Notes: a model not told the origin generated them from the sequence alone. DNA of 64,000 bases from Bacillus kwashiorkori (GCF_001375515.1 NZ_CTDX01000015.1:453566-517565), one strand, 5' to 3'. Positions 38,669 through 47,779 are shown, counted from the first letter of the stretch. Numbers and translations: made by a program.

Positions 38669-40282
38669 ATGGTGAATTCAATTTATTCCATTTTACCGCC
38701 AATCTTTGCAATTTTAATGGTAATTTTAACGAGGAGAGTTTTACTTTCATTAGGTGTAGGTATTTTTACTTCGGCATTATTTTTAGCGATTGATGCAAAA
38801 GAAGGTTTCATTTCTGTATTATTAAATACTTTGCAAAATATTTGGTTTTCTGTAAAAGGTATTTTTGTTGATGAGGGTGCACTGAACACTTGGAATATCT
38901 TTATTATTTTATTTTTAATCATGCTCGGCGTTATCACTGCCTTTATATCTATTACTGGAGGTAGCAGAGCTTTCGGTGAATGGGCGATTACTAAAGTAAA
39001 GTCTCGTACTGGTGCTCAAATTGTTGCAGCAGTGATGGGAACTATTATTTTTATCGATGACTATTTTAATGCATTAGCAGTCGGTCAAATTTCAAGACCA
39101 ATTACCGATAGGCAGAAAGTATCTCGAGCAAAACTTGCTTATATTATCGATTCGACATCGGCACCAATTTGTGTTGTATCTCCAGTTTCTAGTTGGGGAG
39201 CCGTCATCATCGCTTTAATTGCACAAATTTTAGTAGAACATCAAATTACAGGATATAGTGCATTCTCTGCTTTTATACAAATGATTCCGATGAATTTCTA
39301 CGTATGGTCTTCACTTTTATTAGTGTTTTTTGTTGCATGGCGCAATATTGATCTTGGACCAATGAAAATTCATGAAAGCCGTGCAACCCAGACAGGAGTA
39401 GTATATGATGCTAGTAAATCAATTCCTGGTGAGTTAAAAGAGGAATTACCTGTTAGTGAAAAAGGAAGAGTTAGTGATCTAATTTGGCCAATTGTTATGC
39501 TTATGGTTGGGACAGTTGGATTTATGATATGGACTGGGTATGAAGCGGCAGGTCCGGGGGCATCGATTTTAACCATTTTTGAAAATACTGATGTTGCCAA
39601 GTCACTCGTTCTTGGTGGCTTAGTGGGCTTATTAACGACTATTGGAACATTTATAAATCATACTTTTAAATCAAGCCAAATTACTTGGAAAGTGTTTTTT
39701 AAAGGAGTTATAGCAGGAGCAAAGTCTATGCTGCCGGCGGTTTATATATTAATTTTTGCTTGGACAATTGCCAGTTTAATAGGTCAATTGCAGACTGGAG
39801 ATTATTTAGCTGCACTTGTTGCAAATTCTAATTTAAATCTTGCTTGGTTACCTGTGATACTGTTTCTTGTTGCAGGGATTATGGCTTTTTCAACCGGAAC
39901 TTCCTGGGGCTCATTTGGAATATTACTGCCAATCGCTGGTTCTATTATTGCTTCCACTGATGTGGAGCTTTTATTACCTGCATTAGCAGCTGTTTTAGCA
40001 GGTGCCGTTTTCGGAGACCACTGCTCACCTATTTCTGATACGACGATTCTTTCTGCTACAGGTGCTGGTTGTAATCATATGGACCATGTGATAACGCAAT
40101 TACCATATGCGCTAATTGCAGCAACAGCGGCAAGTATAGGATATATATTAGTCGGATTTACTGGATTTTATTGGGTTGGATTAATTGTTTCTTTATTTAT
40201 CATTACAGTTTTCTCTTTAATTTTTGGGTCAAAATCCGTACCGGTCAATACAAATGTAAAAACCGTATCGCAAATAGAATAA
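38669..40282 (+). CDS. NhaC-family antiporter-type permease, predicted lysine transporter
   Basis: 537-residue polytopic protein (about 12 hydrophobic helices) of the NhaC/Na+-H+ antiporter superfamily. Conserved segments include FIDDYFNALAVGQISRPI, STSAPICVVSPVSSWGA, FSTGTSWGSFGILLPI and GAVFGDHCSPISDTTILSATG. Sequence alone would give sodium/proton antiporter. The lysine riboswitch directly upstream points instead to lysine uptake, as proposed for LysW-type members of this superfamily. GGAGGAGG precedes the ATG. Confidence 0.85.
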   Translation: MVNSIYSILPPIFAILMVILTRRVLLSLGVGIFTSALFLAIDAKEGFISVLLNTLQNIWFSVKGIFVDEGALNTWNIFIILFLIMLGVITAFISITGGSRAFGEWAITKVKSRTGAQIVAAVMGTIIFIDDYFNALAVGQISRPITDRQKVSRAKLAYIIDSTSAPICVVSPVSSWGAVIIALIAQILVEHQITGYSAFSAFIQMIPMNFYVWSSLLLVFFVAWRNIDLGPMKIHESRATQTGVVYDASKSIPGELKEELPVSEKGRVSDLIWPIVMLMVGTVGFMIWTGYEAAGPGASILTIFENTDVAKSLVLGGLVGLLTTIGTFINHTFKSSQITWKVFFKGVIAGAKSMLPAVYILIFAWTIASLIGQLQTGDYLAALVANSNLNLAWLPVILFLVAGIMAFSTGTSWGSFGILLPIAGSIIASTDVELLLPALAAVLAGAVFGDHCSPISDTTILSATGAGCNHMDHVITQLPYALIAATAASIGYILVGFTGFYWVGLIVSLFIITVFSLIFGSKSVPVNTNVKTVSQIE

Positions 40283-40327
40283 AAAATATTTAGCTAGAAC
40301 AATTTAATTATCTTTTCATAAGATTAG

Positions 40328-40402
40328 CTATCCAATTAGAAGTCAAACACCCACAATCGATGGGCTGTTTAGGAAGACGCTTTTTAATTGGATAGTTTTT
40401 TT
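40328..40402 (+). terminator. Terminator of the NhaC-family gene
   Basis: Outer arms CTATCCAATT and AATTGGATAG with a seven-T run; an inner pair AAACACCCA / TGGGCTGTTT stacks on top. From here to 40717 I see nothing further. Confidence 0.7.
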
Positions 40403-40717
40403 ATTTCTCTGTAATTATATGAAAATATTATATTAGTAAATTACTATTGTGCATGATTATACGATGAATTTAAACCAATGACCGTTGTTTCACCTATTGT
40501 TTTTAATAATTAATCAAAGGATGATATGAAAGAATATTCGTTCAAATACTATATAGATGCCTATTTGTCCTAGTGCAAATCGATGAAAAGGGACTGATGG
40601 ATACAAAATGTTTCTTTAAAAGTGTAGGGAAAAAACTCATAAGATAATATCAGTAAAAATAAAGAGAACATAGAATCATAGGGAATTAAATGTTGTATTT
40701 ATTATTTAAAAATAATT

Positions 40718-40746
40718 TTGACTTTTCCGTTTCTTGCCTATATACT
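40718..40746 (+). promoter_or_regulatory. Promoter of the NSS transporter genes
   Basis: TTGACT and TATACT with exactly 17 bases between them, about 90 bases before the transporter ATG. Confidence 0.7.
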
Positions 40747-40834
40747 AGTGTTAATTATACCGAATTATTGAAAAATAGGAAAGTTTCCTATCTATCTAAT
40801 AATTTGGTAAAAATTTGAAAGGGAGGTTAACTTT

Positions 40835-42361
40835 ATGGAAAATCGTGCCCAATGGGGAACGAGAGCAGGTTTTATTTTAGCAGCAATTGGCTCGGCAGTA
40901 GGTTTAGGTAACATTTGGCGTTTTCCAGCAGTAGCATATGAAAATGGAGGTGGTGCATTCTTTTTACCTTATTTGTTTGCCTTATTAACAGCAGGAATTC
41001 CGATTTTGATTTTGGAATTTACGATCGGTCATAAGTACCGTGGTTCTGCGCCACTATCTTTTGCAAGAATGAGCAAAGGTGCGGAGTGGATAGGTTGGTG
41101 GCAAGTATTAATTTCCTTTGTAATTTCAACATATTATGCTGTCATTGTTGCTTGGGCAATTTCCTATGCTTGGTTTTCTGTCAAGCTTTCGTGGGGAAGT
41201 AATACAGAGGAGTTTCTTTTTAATAGTTATTTGAAAGTAGAAAGTGCTGGTAATTTCGGCAGTCTTGTTCCTGGCGTATTCATTCCTTTACTGATAGTTT
41301 GGCTTGTGGCATTAGGAATATTGTTTGCTGGTGTTCGAAAAGGAATTGAAATTGCTAATAAAATCTTTATTCCTACCCTTGCGATTATCTTTTTAATTGT
41401 TTGTATTCGTGCATTATTTTTACCTGGAGCTTTAGACGGGGTGGAGGCCTTTTTTAAACCCGATTGGAGTAAAATAATGGATGGAAAAGTTTGGGTAGCA
41501 GCATACGGGCAAATATTTTTCAGCTTATCTATTGCTTTTGCTATTATGATTACTTATTCTAGTTACTTACCGAAGAAAACAGATATCACGAATAATGCGT
41601 TTATTACTGGATTTGCAAACTCATCCTTTGAGTTGCTTGCAGGTTTTGGTATATTTGCCGCCTTAGGTTTTATGGCATTTACAGCTGGTAAACCTATTGA
41701 TGAAGTCGTAGCAGGAGGAATTGGCCTAGCCTTCGTTGTTATTCCAGAAATAATTAATCAAATGGGCTTCTTGAATGAAGTATTTGGGGTTTTATTCTTC
41801 CTATCTTTAACCTTTGCAGGATTATCGTCGTTAATTTCTATAAGTGAGACATATATTTCTGGGATTCAAGAGAAATTTAATACAAGTCGAGCAAAAGCGG
41901 TAGTAGTTGGTGGTGGATTAGCTGCGCTTATATCTTTAATGTTTGCGACACAAGGTGGTATTAACTTCCTTGATGTTGTTGATTACTTTATTAATCAGTT
42001 TGGTGTTGCTTTAGCAGGTCTGTTTGAAGTGGTGTTAATTGCTTGGTTCCTGCGCCAGCTTAATCCTTTACAGCAGCATGCTAATGCTATTTCGGATATT
42101 CGCCTTGGCGCTTGGTGGAAAATTAGTTTAGGGGCGATTACACCGATAGTACTCGGTTATATGATGTTTGACTTGCTTCGAGTAAACTTAATTAGTGATT
42201 ATGATTTTAGTGATAATCCATATCCGCGTGAATTTTTATTTACTTACGGCTGGACGGTAGCATTGGGAGCAATATTAATTGGTGTCTTAATTTCTCGATT
42301 AAAATGGAAAAAGCAAAGTTTAGAAATTCCAGTATCTAATAATAAGGGGGTTTCAAGCTGA
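40835..42361 (+). CDS. Sodium-dependent amino-acid transporter (NSS/SNF family)
   Basis: 508-residue transporter of the neurotransmitter:sodium symporter family. The TM1 signature AAIGSAVGLGNIWRFPAVAYENGGGAF is split here only in quotation limits: it contains GSAVGLGN and RFPAVAYENGGG, the sodium and substrate site. About 11-12 helices. The protein is followed immediately by a tiny MetS-like subunit, which is the MetP-MetS arrangement known for methionine/alanine import in Corynebacterium. That makes methionine or alanine the likely substrate. GGGAGG precedes the ATG. Confidence 0.9.
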   Translation: MENRAQWGTRAGFILAAIGSAVGLGNIWRFPAVAYENGGGAFFLPYLFALLTAGIPILILEFTIGHKYRGSAPLSFARMSKGAEWIGWWQVLISFVISTYYAVIVAWAISYAWFSVKLSWGSNTEEFLFNSYLKVESAGNFGSLVPGVFIPLLIVWLVALGILFAGVRKGIEIANKIFIPTLAIIFLIVCIRALFLPGALDGVEAFFKPDWSKIMDGKVWVAAYGQIFFSLSIAFAIMITYSSYLPKKTDITNNAFITGFANSSFELLAGFGIFAALGFMAFTAGKPIDEVVAGGIGLAFVVIPEIINQMGFLNEVFGVLFFLSLTFAGLSSLISISETYISGIQEKFNTSRAKAVVVGGGLAALISLMFATQGGINFLDVVDYFINQFGVALAGLFEVVLIAWFLRQLNPLQQHANAISDIRLGAWWKISLGAITPIVLGYMMFDLLRVNLISDYDFSDNPYPREFLFTYGWTVALGAILIGVLISRLKWKKQSLEIPVSNNKGVSS

Positions 42362-42465
42362 TGGATGTAAGTGCAATTGTGATGATGGTAATAGGTGTGG
42401 TCGTTATTTGGGGTGGTCTTGCCGCGAGTATCATCCATGCAGTAATTAAATCAAAATCTAATTAA
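42361..42465 (+). CDS. MetS-like small subunit of the NSS transporter, 34 residues
   Basis: A 34-codon gene whose ATG overlaps the stop of the transporter (TGATG). The peptide is one membrane helix with the MetS family pattern: SAIVMMVIGVVVIWGGLAAS followed by a short polar tail (IKSKSN). AAGGGGG stands before the start. MetS is needed for MetP activity in Corynebacterium. It is too short for usual gene callers but well supported by overlap and by the WGGL motif. Confidence 0.8.
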   Translation: MDVSAIVMMVIGVVVIWGGLAASIIHAVIKSKSN

Positions 42466-42478
42466 AACTAACTGATTT

Positions 42479-42553
42479 GGGGCTCTCCGAATCCGAATTT
42501 CTAGTTTCCATCCATTGAGCTTGGTACCTAGAATCTTTTGGTCGGAGAGCCCC
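42479..42553. other. Long hairpin downstream of the MetS-like gene
   Basis: Perfect 12-base arms GGGGCTCTCCGA (42479-42490) and TCGGAGAGCCCC (42542-42553) enclose a 51-base loop with an inner TTCTAG / CTAGAA pair. There is no T run on the plus strand, so it is an atypical terminator or an RNA-stability element. The rest of the gap to lytH (42554-42748) holds no gene I can support. Confidence 0.6.
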
Positions 42554-42748
42554 TGTTATGTCCGTATTGGTAAGTAAATAGAGCTTCTGCCAATACTTTG
42601 CCTTGATTTATTTGTACCATTGCAAGTCGATTGTGAAATCATTTATTAGCTGCCCCATTTTCTCTGTAAAGCGAACTCCTTATTGAATGGAACTTCTCAT
42701 GCATTAGTTTGTCCGGCATGCTAATTTTGTAATTATTTGAGAGTGTGA

Positions 42749-43753
42749 TTACCTTTTTCTTTGTCCTTTTTTCGTTTCTCGTTCCCAACGCTTTAAATAT
42801 GGATATGGATCAAAAGACCATTCGGTGCGACCATTGTCTTTATATAAACCAAAGTGAAGATGTGGTGGAAACTTTCCAGCCGTTCCAGGCGGTCCATAGC
42901 CAGAACTTCCTACACTACCAATTAATTGTCCAGGCTCCACAATATCCCCAACTTTAATATCTTTTGCAAATCCATTCAAGTGGGCAAAATAGTGGTAAGT
43001 GTTGTTTGTATCCCGAATACCAATTCGCCATCCGCCATACTTATTCCAACCTTTCATTTCAATGACACCGTAACAAGTCGAATAAACATTCACTCCATAA
43101 CTTGCAAAAATATCTGTTCCTTCATGAATTCTTCGGCCACCCCATCCTCTTGCATCACCCCATGTACTTCGGTATGTATAATTAGCCCTAAGCGGTAGTG
43201 GGAATCTTCTTTCATCTAGATTAATGGTTCCGTATTGTTTATACAGTTTTGCAAAACCATTAATAATGCTGACAGTTTTATCCCGTTTATAATAATCCCA
43301 CAATCCAATTTTTATACTTGAATGGTCGGTGCCGTATTGTGTTAAGTAATTAGCGAAAGAAAATAACACATCTTCATCATTAGTTTTAGAAGCTTTGTTG
43401 TCTCCATTCCCATCTGACCCAATCCCACCAAAAAAACGAATACTTTTAGGGTTTTCGTCTAGAGGATTCGGATTAATATATCCTGCCCATTTTTCATCTG
43501 TAAAAAGAATACCTGATAAACTAGTCGGTTTCCGTAAATCATTTCTTACGGAACGAATATTTCTTTCGTATTGATCAATTGCCGCAATATAATACCATGG
43601 GATATGAGTTACCATTTCTACTCGTTTATATATTTCCAGCCGTTCCTCATAAATTTTCTCTTTAGACTTTTCTTCCGCTGCATTAACTTGTACTATTGGG
43701 AGAGATGAGGAAAGGAAAAGAAAGCATAGTAAGTAGATAAAATGCTGGCGCAT
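42749..43753 (-). CDS. lytH: M23-family cell-wall peptidase LytH
   Basis: 334-residue secreted peptidase (YunA/LytH), in B. subtilis an L-Ala-D-Glu peptidase that trims spore cortex peptidoglycan. A signal helix (FIYLLCFLFLSSSLPIVQVNA) starts the protein. The C-terminal LytM/M23 zinc site is visible as HEGTDIFAS and HLHFGLYKD, with HYFAHL between them. The N-terminal half (WYYIAAIDQYERNIRS) is typical of LytH. AAGGAGG precedes the ATG. It is divergent from yutD. Confidence 0.9.
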   Translation of the reverse strand: MRQHFIYLLCFLFLSSSLPIVQVNAAEEKSKEKIYEERLEIYKRVEMVTHIPWYYIAAIDQYERNIRSVRNDLRKPTSLSGILFTDEKWAGYINPNPLDENPKSIRFFGGIGSDGNGDNKASKTNDEDVLFSFANYLTQYGTDHSSIKIGLWDYYKRDKTVSIINGFAKLYKQYGTINLDERRFPLPLRANYTYRSTWGDARGWGGRRIHEGTDIFASYGVNVYSTCYGVIEMKGWNKYGGWRIGIRDTNNTYHYFAHLNGFAKDIKVGDIVEPGQLIGSVGSSGYGPPGTAGKFPPHLHFGLYKDNGRTEWSFDPYPYLKRWERETKKGQRKR

Positions 43754-43919
43754 GGTTAAACCTCCTTAGCAATCTGCTTGTTTTATTTTATGACTTTCCA
43801 ATAAAAACATATATAATAAATATTGGTAAATAGTTTGTTTGGAAGAATGTATTGAAATACAGCTGTTTTTATTTATATAATTTATTCAAGGACTTGAGAA
43901 AGAATAGAGGTGGTAATTC

Positions 43920-44195
43920 ATGCTTTGCATACAAAATAACTGCTACGAATTATTAGAAGAACGAAGGAATGGCTATAATGAGCAAGCAATTCGTGATCGT
44001 TATAGTGATATATTAGTAAAGTATGATTACATTGTTGGTGATTGGGGATACGGTCAATTAAGATTGAAGGGGTTTTATGAGGACAACAAGCCGAAAATTA
44101 CTCATGATATGAAAATAAGCTACTTATCAGAGTATTTATATGAATACTGTAATTTTGGCTGTCCATACTTCGTCTTGAAAAAAGTGGATAAATAG
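43920..44195 (+). CDS. yutD: YutD-family protein (DUF1027)
   Basis: 91-residue protein with the YutD pattern: NNCYELLEERRNGYNEQAIRDRY and YDYIVGDWGYGQLRLKGFY, ending in a short cysteine pair (YCNFGCPYF). No enzymatic motif is known. AGAGGTGG precedes the ATG. It sits next to lytH as in B. subtilis. Confidence 0.85.
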   Translation: MLCIQNNCYELLEERRNGYNEQAIRDRYSDILVKYDYIVGDWGYGQLRLKGFYEDNKPKITHDMKISYLSEYLYEYCNFGCPYFVLKKVDK

Positions 44196-44210
44196 TTGTG
44201 TTTATTCAAA

Positions 44211-44264
44211 AAACTGGAGCGTCCCAAACGATTGTAAGCTAATATTGGTAACGCTCCAATTCTT
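44211..44264. terminator. Shared terminator between yutD and the minus-strand small gene
   Basis: Arms TGGAGCGT and ACGCTCCA. The minus-strand side is followed by a six-T run, the plus side by a T-rich stretch, so it can serve both convergent genes. Confidence 0.6.
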
Positions 44265-44270
44265 ATTTAA

Positions 44271-44387
44271 TTATTTCTTATTTTTGTCTTTATTTTTCTC
44301 GCTCTTTTTATCAAACTGCGGCATACCGTAGGCTCCTTCTGGTAACTCTTCTATAGGGATACGATTGTTTTCCTTATTTTTCTTCAT
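44271..44387 (-). CDS. Small basic/acidic protein of 38 residues, unrecognised
   Basis: A 38-codon frame on the minus strand with GAGGTGAT before its ATG and a terminator after its stop. The peptide is hydrophilic: lysine- and asparagine-rich ends around a core PIEELPEGAYGMPQFD. I do not recognise a family, but such short conserved proteins near sporulation genes are common in Bacilli. It lies just downstream of the DUF3055 gene and could be co-transcribed with it. Confidence 0.5.
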   Translation of the reverse strand: MKKNKENNRIPIEELPEGAYGMPQFDKKSEKNKDKNKK

Positions 44388-44399
44388 TACATCACCTCA

Positions 44400-44669
44400 T
44401 TAATAAATAATCTCTTGTAGAAAATTACACAACTCAGTTCCCGCTTCTTTACTCAATTGAAACACTTCTTCCAAATAACCTTTTTCTTGTAAATCATCAG
44501 GACCAATTACGGCAAAACGATTTCCTTGCAAATCTAACACGATTAATTTACCGAAAAAATGCTTCGTTTGAATAATGGCGAGGTCAAATCTCTGTAAAGA
44601 CTCAACAAAGCTAACATACCTTATGTTTGTATTTTCTTGAAATTCATATAAAAATATTCGTTCTTGCAT
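44400..44669 (-). CDS. DUF3055-family protein
   Basis: 89-residue protein with the DUF3055 (SAV0927-like) pattern: YEFQENTNIRYVSFV, FDLAIIQTKHFFGKLIVLDLQ and the conserved AVIGPDDLQEKGYLEEVF. No signal peptide or catalytic motif. The start at 44669 has AGAGGTG in front; a longer frame to 44711 lacks one. The function is unknown. Confidence 0.65.
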   Translation of the reverse strand: MQERIFLYEFQENTNIRYVSFVESLQRFDLAIIQTKHFFGKLIVLDLQGNRFAVIGPDDLQEKGYLEEVFQLSKEAGTELCNFLQEIIY

Positions 44670-44817
44670 GAGAACACACCTCTTAAATAACAGCAAGGAA
44701 TTCTCCAGCAATCGTTGCTATTGTTTTAGCTTATCCCGAGCTGTTTGTCTATTTACTTTATGTTATTATTAAAGAAGACAAGTCATGATAAAATATTTCT
44801 ACTCGAGGTGGATCAGA

Positions 44818-45264
44818 ATGTATTTTGTTGACAGAAAGAAAATCGAGAACACTTTACAATTTATGGAAGTGAAATTAAAAGAGTTTGATGCATTAAAAAA
44901 ATTACATAATAATACGGAAAAACTTGCTTTTGAAAGAGTTGTTCACACTCTTATCGAAGGAGTGTTAGATGTCGGCAATGCAATGATTGACGGATTTATA
45001 ATGAGGGATCCAGGTAGTTATAACGATATTATTGATATTCTTGAGGATGAAAAAGTAATATCGCACACGAACGCAAACAAGTTAAAAAATATTATTGCTT
45101 TGCGTAAAAACTTAGTGCATGATTATATAAGTGTAAATCATGAAACAATATTACAAACAGTTGATTATAATAAAGACGCTTTATATGAATTTATCCCAAA
45201 TGTTCGTGATTATTTAATAAACGAAATAGGACCTGTTACAGCATTTAAAAGGGAAGAAAAGTAG
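44818..45264 (+). CDS. yutE: HepT-like DUF86 protein YutE
   Basis: 148-residue helical protein of the HepT/DUF86 family. HepT RNases carry R-x4-6-H-x-Y. It is present here as RKNLVHDY near residue 108. In toxin-antitoxin pairs HepT is paired with an MNT nucleotidyltransferase, but no MNT gene is adjacent, as for B. subtilis yutE. CGAGGTGG precedes ATG 44818, so the longer frame from 44785 is not used. It is followed 26 bases later by yutF. Confidence 0.8.
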   Translation: MYFVDRKKIENTLQFMEVKLKEFDALKKLHNNTEKLAFERVVHTLIEGVLDVGNAMIDGFIMRDPGSYNDIIDILEDEKVISHTNANKLKNIIALRKNLVHDYISVNHETILQTVDYNKDALYEFIPNVRDYLINEIGPVTAFKREEK

Positions 45265-45290
45265 TCTTTTGTAGTTGAAGGAGAGTTTGA

Positions 45291-46058
45291 ATGAAGCAAT
45301 ATAAAGGTTATTTAATTGATTTAGACGGTACGATGTATCGCGGTACAGAGAAAATCGCAGCAGCATCCGATTTTGTGAAAAGCTTAGTAGAAGCGAACAT
45401 CCCCTATTTATTTTTAACAAATAATTCTACACGAACTCCAGAGCAAGTTGCCAGCAAACTAAATGAATTTGACATACCAGCTAACAGCGAACAAGTATTC
45501 ACAAGCAGTTTAGCAACGGCAAACTACATATATAACCTGCAAAAAGGTGCAAAAATCTATTGTATAGGAGAAGAAGGATTATTTGCCGCTTTAGAAGAAT
45601 ATGGGTTTCAAATGGCAAAAGAAGATGCAGACTATGTAGTCGTTGGTTTGGATAGGGAAGTGACTTATGAAAAATTTGCTATTGCATGTTTAGCAATCCG
45701 AAACGGGGCTAAATTTATATCTACAAATGGAGATATTGCCTTGCCTACAGAAAGAGGCTTTATGCCAGGAAGTGGTTCATTAGCAGCTTTAGTGAGCTGT
45801 TCAACTGCTACTAAACCAGTTACAATCGGAAAACCCGAGAATATTATTACAGATTTAGCATTAAAAGTGCTTGGAACAAAAAAAGAAGAGACGTTAATGG
45901 TCGGGGATAATTACGATACGGATATACTTGCGGGAATGAATGCTGGTATAGATACACTGCTAGTCTTAACTGGGGTTACGACAGTAGAACAATTACAAAA
46001 AATTGATAAGCAACCTACTCATATCATTCAATCGCTAGACGAGTGGAAAGTGAAATAA
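45291..46058 (+). CDS. yutF: HAD-family phosphatase YutF (NagD type)
   Basis: 255-residue HAD superfamily IIA phosphatase. Motif I is LIDLDGTMYRG, motif II LFLTNNSTRTP, the lysine motif GKPENIITD and motif IV MVGDNYDTDILAGMNAG. B. subtilis YutF has low-level 5'-nucleotidase/p-nitrophenylphosphatase activity as a NagD-like enzyme. The substrate here is unknown. GAAGGAGAG precedes the ATG. Confidence 0.92.
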   Translation: MKQYKGYLIDLDGTMYRGTEKIAAASDFVKSLVEANIPYLFLTNNSTRTPEQVASKLNEFDIPANSEQVFTSSLATANYIYNLQKGAKIYCIGEEGLFAALEEYGFQMAKEDADYVVVGLDREVTYEKFAIACLAIRNGAKFISTNGDIALPTERGFMPGSGSLAALVSCSTATKPVTIGKPENIITDLALKVLGTKKEETLMVGDNYDTDILAGMNAGIDTLLVLTGVTTVEQLQKIDKQPTHIIQSLDEWKVK

Positions 46059-46073
46059 CATCTCTTACATTAG

Positions 46074-46113
46074 AAAAGGTTGGTACATTTCGCAACTATG
46101 TACCAACCTTTTT
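46074..46113. terminator. Bidirectional terminator between yutF and yutG
   Basis: Perfect 14-base arms (AAAAGGTTGGTACA and TGTACCAACCTTTT) with T runs on both strands, between two convergent genes. Confidence 0.9.
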
Positions 46114-46125
46114 ACTGTCTAATTA

Positions 46126-46614
46126 TTATTCACTTTTTGCCGCGTTATGTGCCAATCGACTAGATGCTGCAGCAGCAATAGCACCAACGATATCGTCCAA
46201 AAATGTATGACATTTTCCTGAAGATTTATCATTTAAATATTTCAAAATCCCAGGTTTTAATTTATCTATATAGCCATAATTAGTAAATCCAATAGAGCCG
46301 TAAACATTTACGATGGAAAATGCAAGGATTTCATCCACACCGTATAATCCTTCATCTGTTTTAATAATTGTCTGTAACGGTTCCTCTAATAACCCTTTTT
46401 CTGCCAAAATATCCATTTGAATTCCTGTCAGCATCGCGTTTTGTACTTCCCGTTTATTAAGTACTGCTTCTACATTTTCTACACAGTCTTCCAATTTCAA
46501 ATTAGGATGATATTGTTTTTGTAGAAAATATACTAGTTCTGCAATATCATTCACAGTAACTCCTCGTTCTATGAGCCATGCTCTCGCTTTTTCTCCTGTC
46601 TTAAAATGATCCAT
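46126..46614 (-). CDS. yutG: PgpA-family phosphatidylglycerophosphatase-like YutG
   Basis: 162-residue protein of the phosphatidylglycerophosphatase A family. The C-terminal block KCHTFLDDIVGAIAAAASSRL carries the two adjacent aspartates that define the family. YutG is a predicted lipid phosphatase; unlike Gram-negative PgpA it has no strong hydrophobic segments. GAAGGTGAT precedes the ATG on the minus strand. Confidence 0.8.
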   Translation of the reverse strand: MDHFKTGEKARAWLIERGVTVNDIAELVYFLQKQYHPNLKLEDCVENVEAVLNKREVQNAMLTGIQMDILAEKGLLEEPLQTIIKTDEGLYGVDEILAFSIVNVYGSIGFTNYGYIDKLKPGILKYLNDKSSGKCHTFLDDIVGAIAAAASSRLAHNAAKSE

Positions 46615-46774
46615 TATTTATCACCTTCTACATTCATATAGTGTTAATTTTCATACACAATCTCCGTGAAGTCAACCCAATAGTGACTAATTTTCTTCTT
46701 TTGAGCAGTAAAAAGAAATATATTTAAATCCAATACATAAGATTTTACAAAAAGCTAAAAGGTGGAGAGTAAAA

Positions 46775-47779
46775 TTGGATATTGATTACATTCATAAAAA
46801 TTATGGAATTCAAATGAGTGAAACAAAAACAATAGATAATTATCAATGTTTTTATAGTAATGGTCTGCTTTATATTGTCGTTCCTGTTCATGAACAGGAG
46901 CAAGACGAAATAGTGGAACGGTACTATATGAGTAAGTATTTACATAAAAGAGGTGAAAAATATATTCCGAGATATGTCAAAAGAAAGGATGGATATTATA
47001 TTTCAAAATGGCGTGAACAATATTTTTTACTGGTAAAGTTAACAAGCTGGCGTAATGAACCATACCGAAATACTGCCAAGAAGTTAGCTTACTTTCATAT
47101 GCGTGGTAGTGAGTTTCCACAAGTCAATCAATTAAGTCGCTACGGAGAGTGGAATACCTATTGGGAAACGAGACTGGAACAGCTCGAAAATTTTTGGCGG
47201 TCGCTTGTTTATCAAAAGCCAGAAAATGAGTTTGAAAAAATGTTTATCGAGTCTTTTCCATATTATGCTGGCTTAACAGAAAACGCGATTCAGTTTTATG
47301 TTGATACTTTACAAGACGTTCAACCATCTATACAAGACGTAGGGACGATTACTCATATTCGTTTTAGACCAGAAACTTGGAGTAATCATTTTGTTTGGAA
47401 AAATCCATTTGAGTGGGTTTTTGATCACCCTTCACGCGATTTAGCAGAATGGAGCCGCCATTTATATTTAGAAAAACCTCAAACATATACCTATCAATTA
47501 CAATTGTATTTTCAAAATTACCAATCCGTTTATAATTTATCACCATACTTTTTGCGTTTATTATTTTCCCGTTTATTATTTCCCCTCCATTATTTTGAAT
47601 GCATGGAAGAATACATGGTTAATCGTACAAATGAAAGAAGTCATTTTTTGAAAAACAAACTGAAATATTTTTTAGAAAATAGTGAGGGATATGAGTACTT
47701 CTTAACAACATTTTTCGAAAAGCTTCAAATTCCTACTAGAACATACCAAATTCCACCAATTGAGTGGTTAAGAAAGTAG
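46775..47779 (+). CDS. yutH: Spore coat-associated kinase-like protein YutH
   Basis: 334-residue protein of the CotS-like aminoglycoside-phosphotransferase fold family. The fold is recognisable from KWREQYFLLVKLTSW and HMRGSEFPQV-type segments, but the catalytic HGD motif is not clear, so it may be inactive. B. subtilis YutH is associated with spores. TTG start with GGTGGAG in front. It follows yutG on the opposite strand. Confidence 0.8.
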   Translation: MDIDYIHKNYGIQMSETKTIDNYQCFYSNGLLYIVVPVHEQEQDEIVERYYMSKYLHKRGEKYIPRYVKRKDGYYISKWREQYFLLVKLTSWRNEPYRNTAKKLAYFHMRGSEFPQVNQLSRYGEWNTYWETRLEQLENFWRSLVYQKPENEFEKMFIESFPYYAGLTENAIQFYVDTLQDVQPSIQDVGTITHIRFRPETWSNHFVWKNPFEWVFDHPSRDLAEWSRHLYLEKPQTYTYQLQLYFQNYQSVYNLSPYFLRLLFSRLLFPLHYFECMEEYMVNRTNERSHFLKNKLKYFLENSEGYEYFLTTFFEKLQIPTRTYQIPPIEWLRK

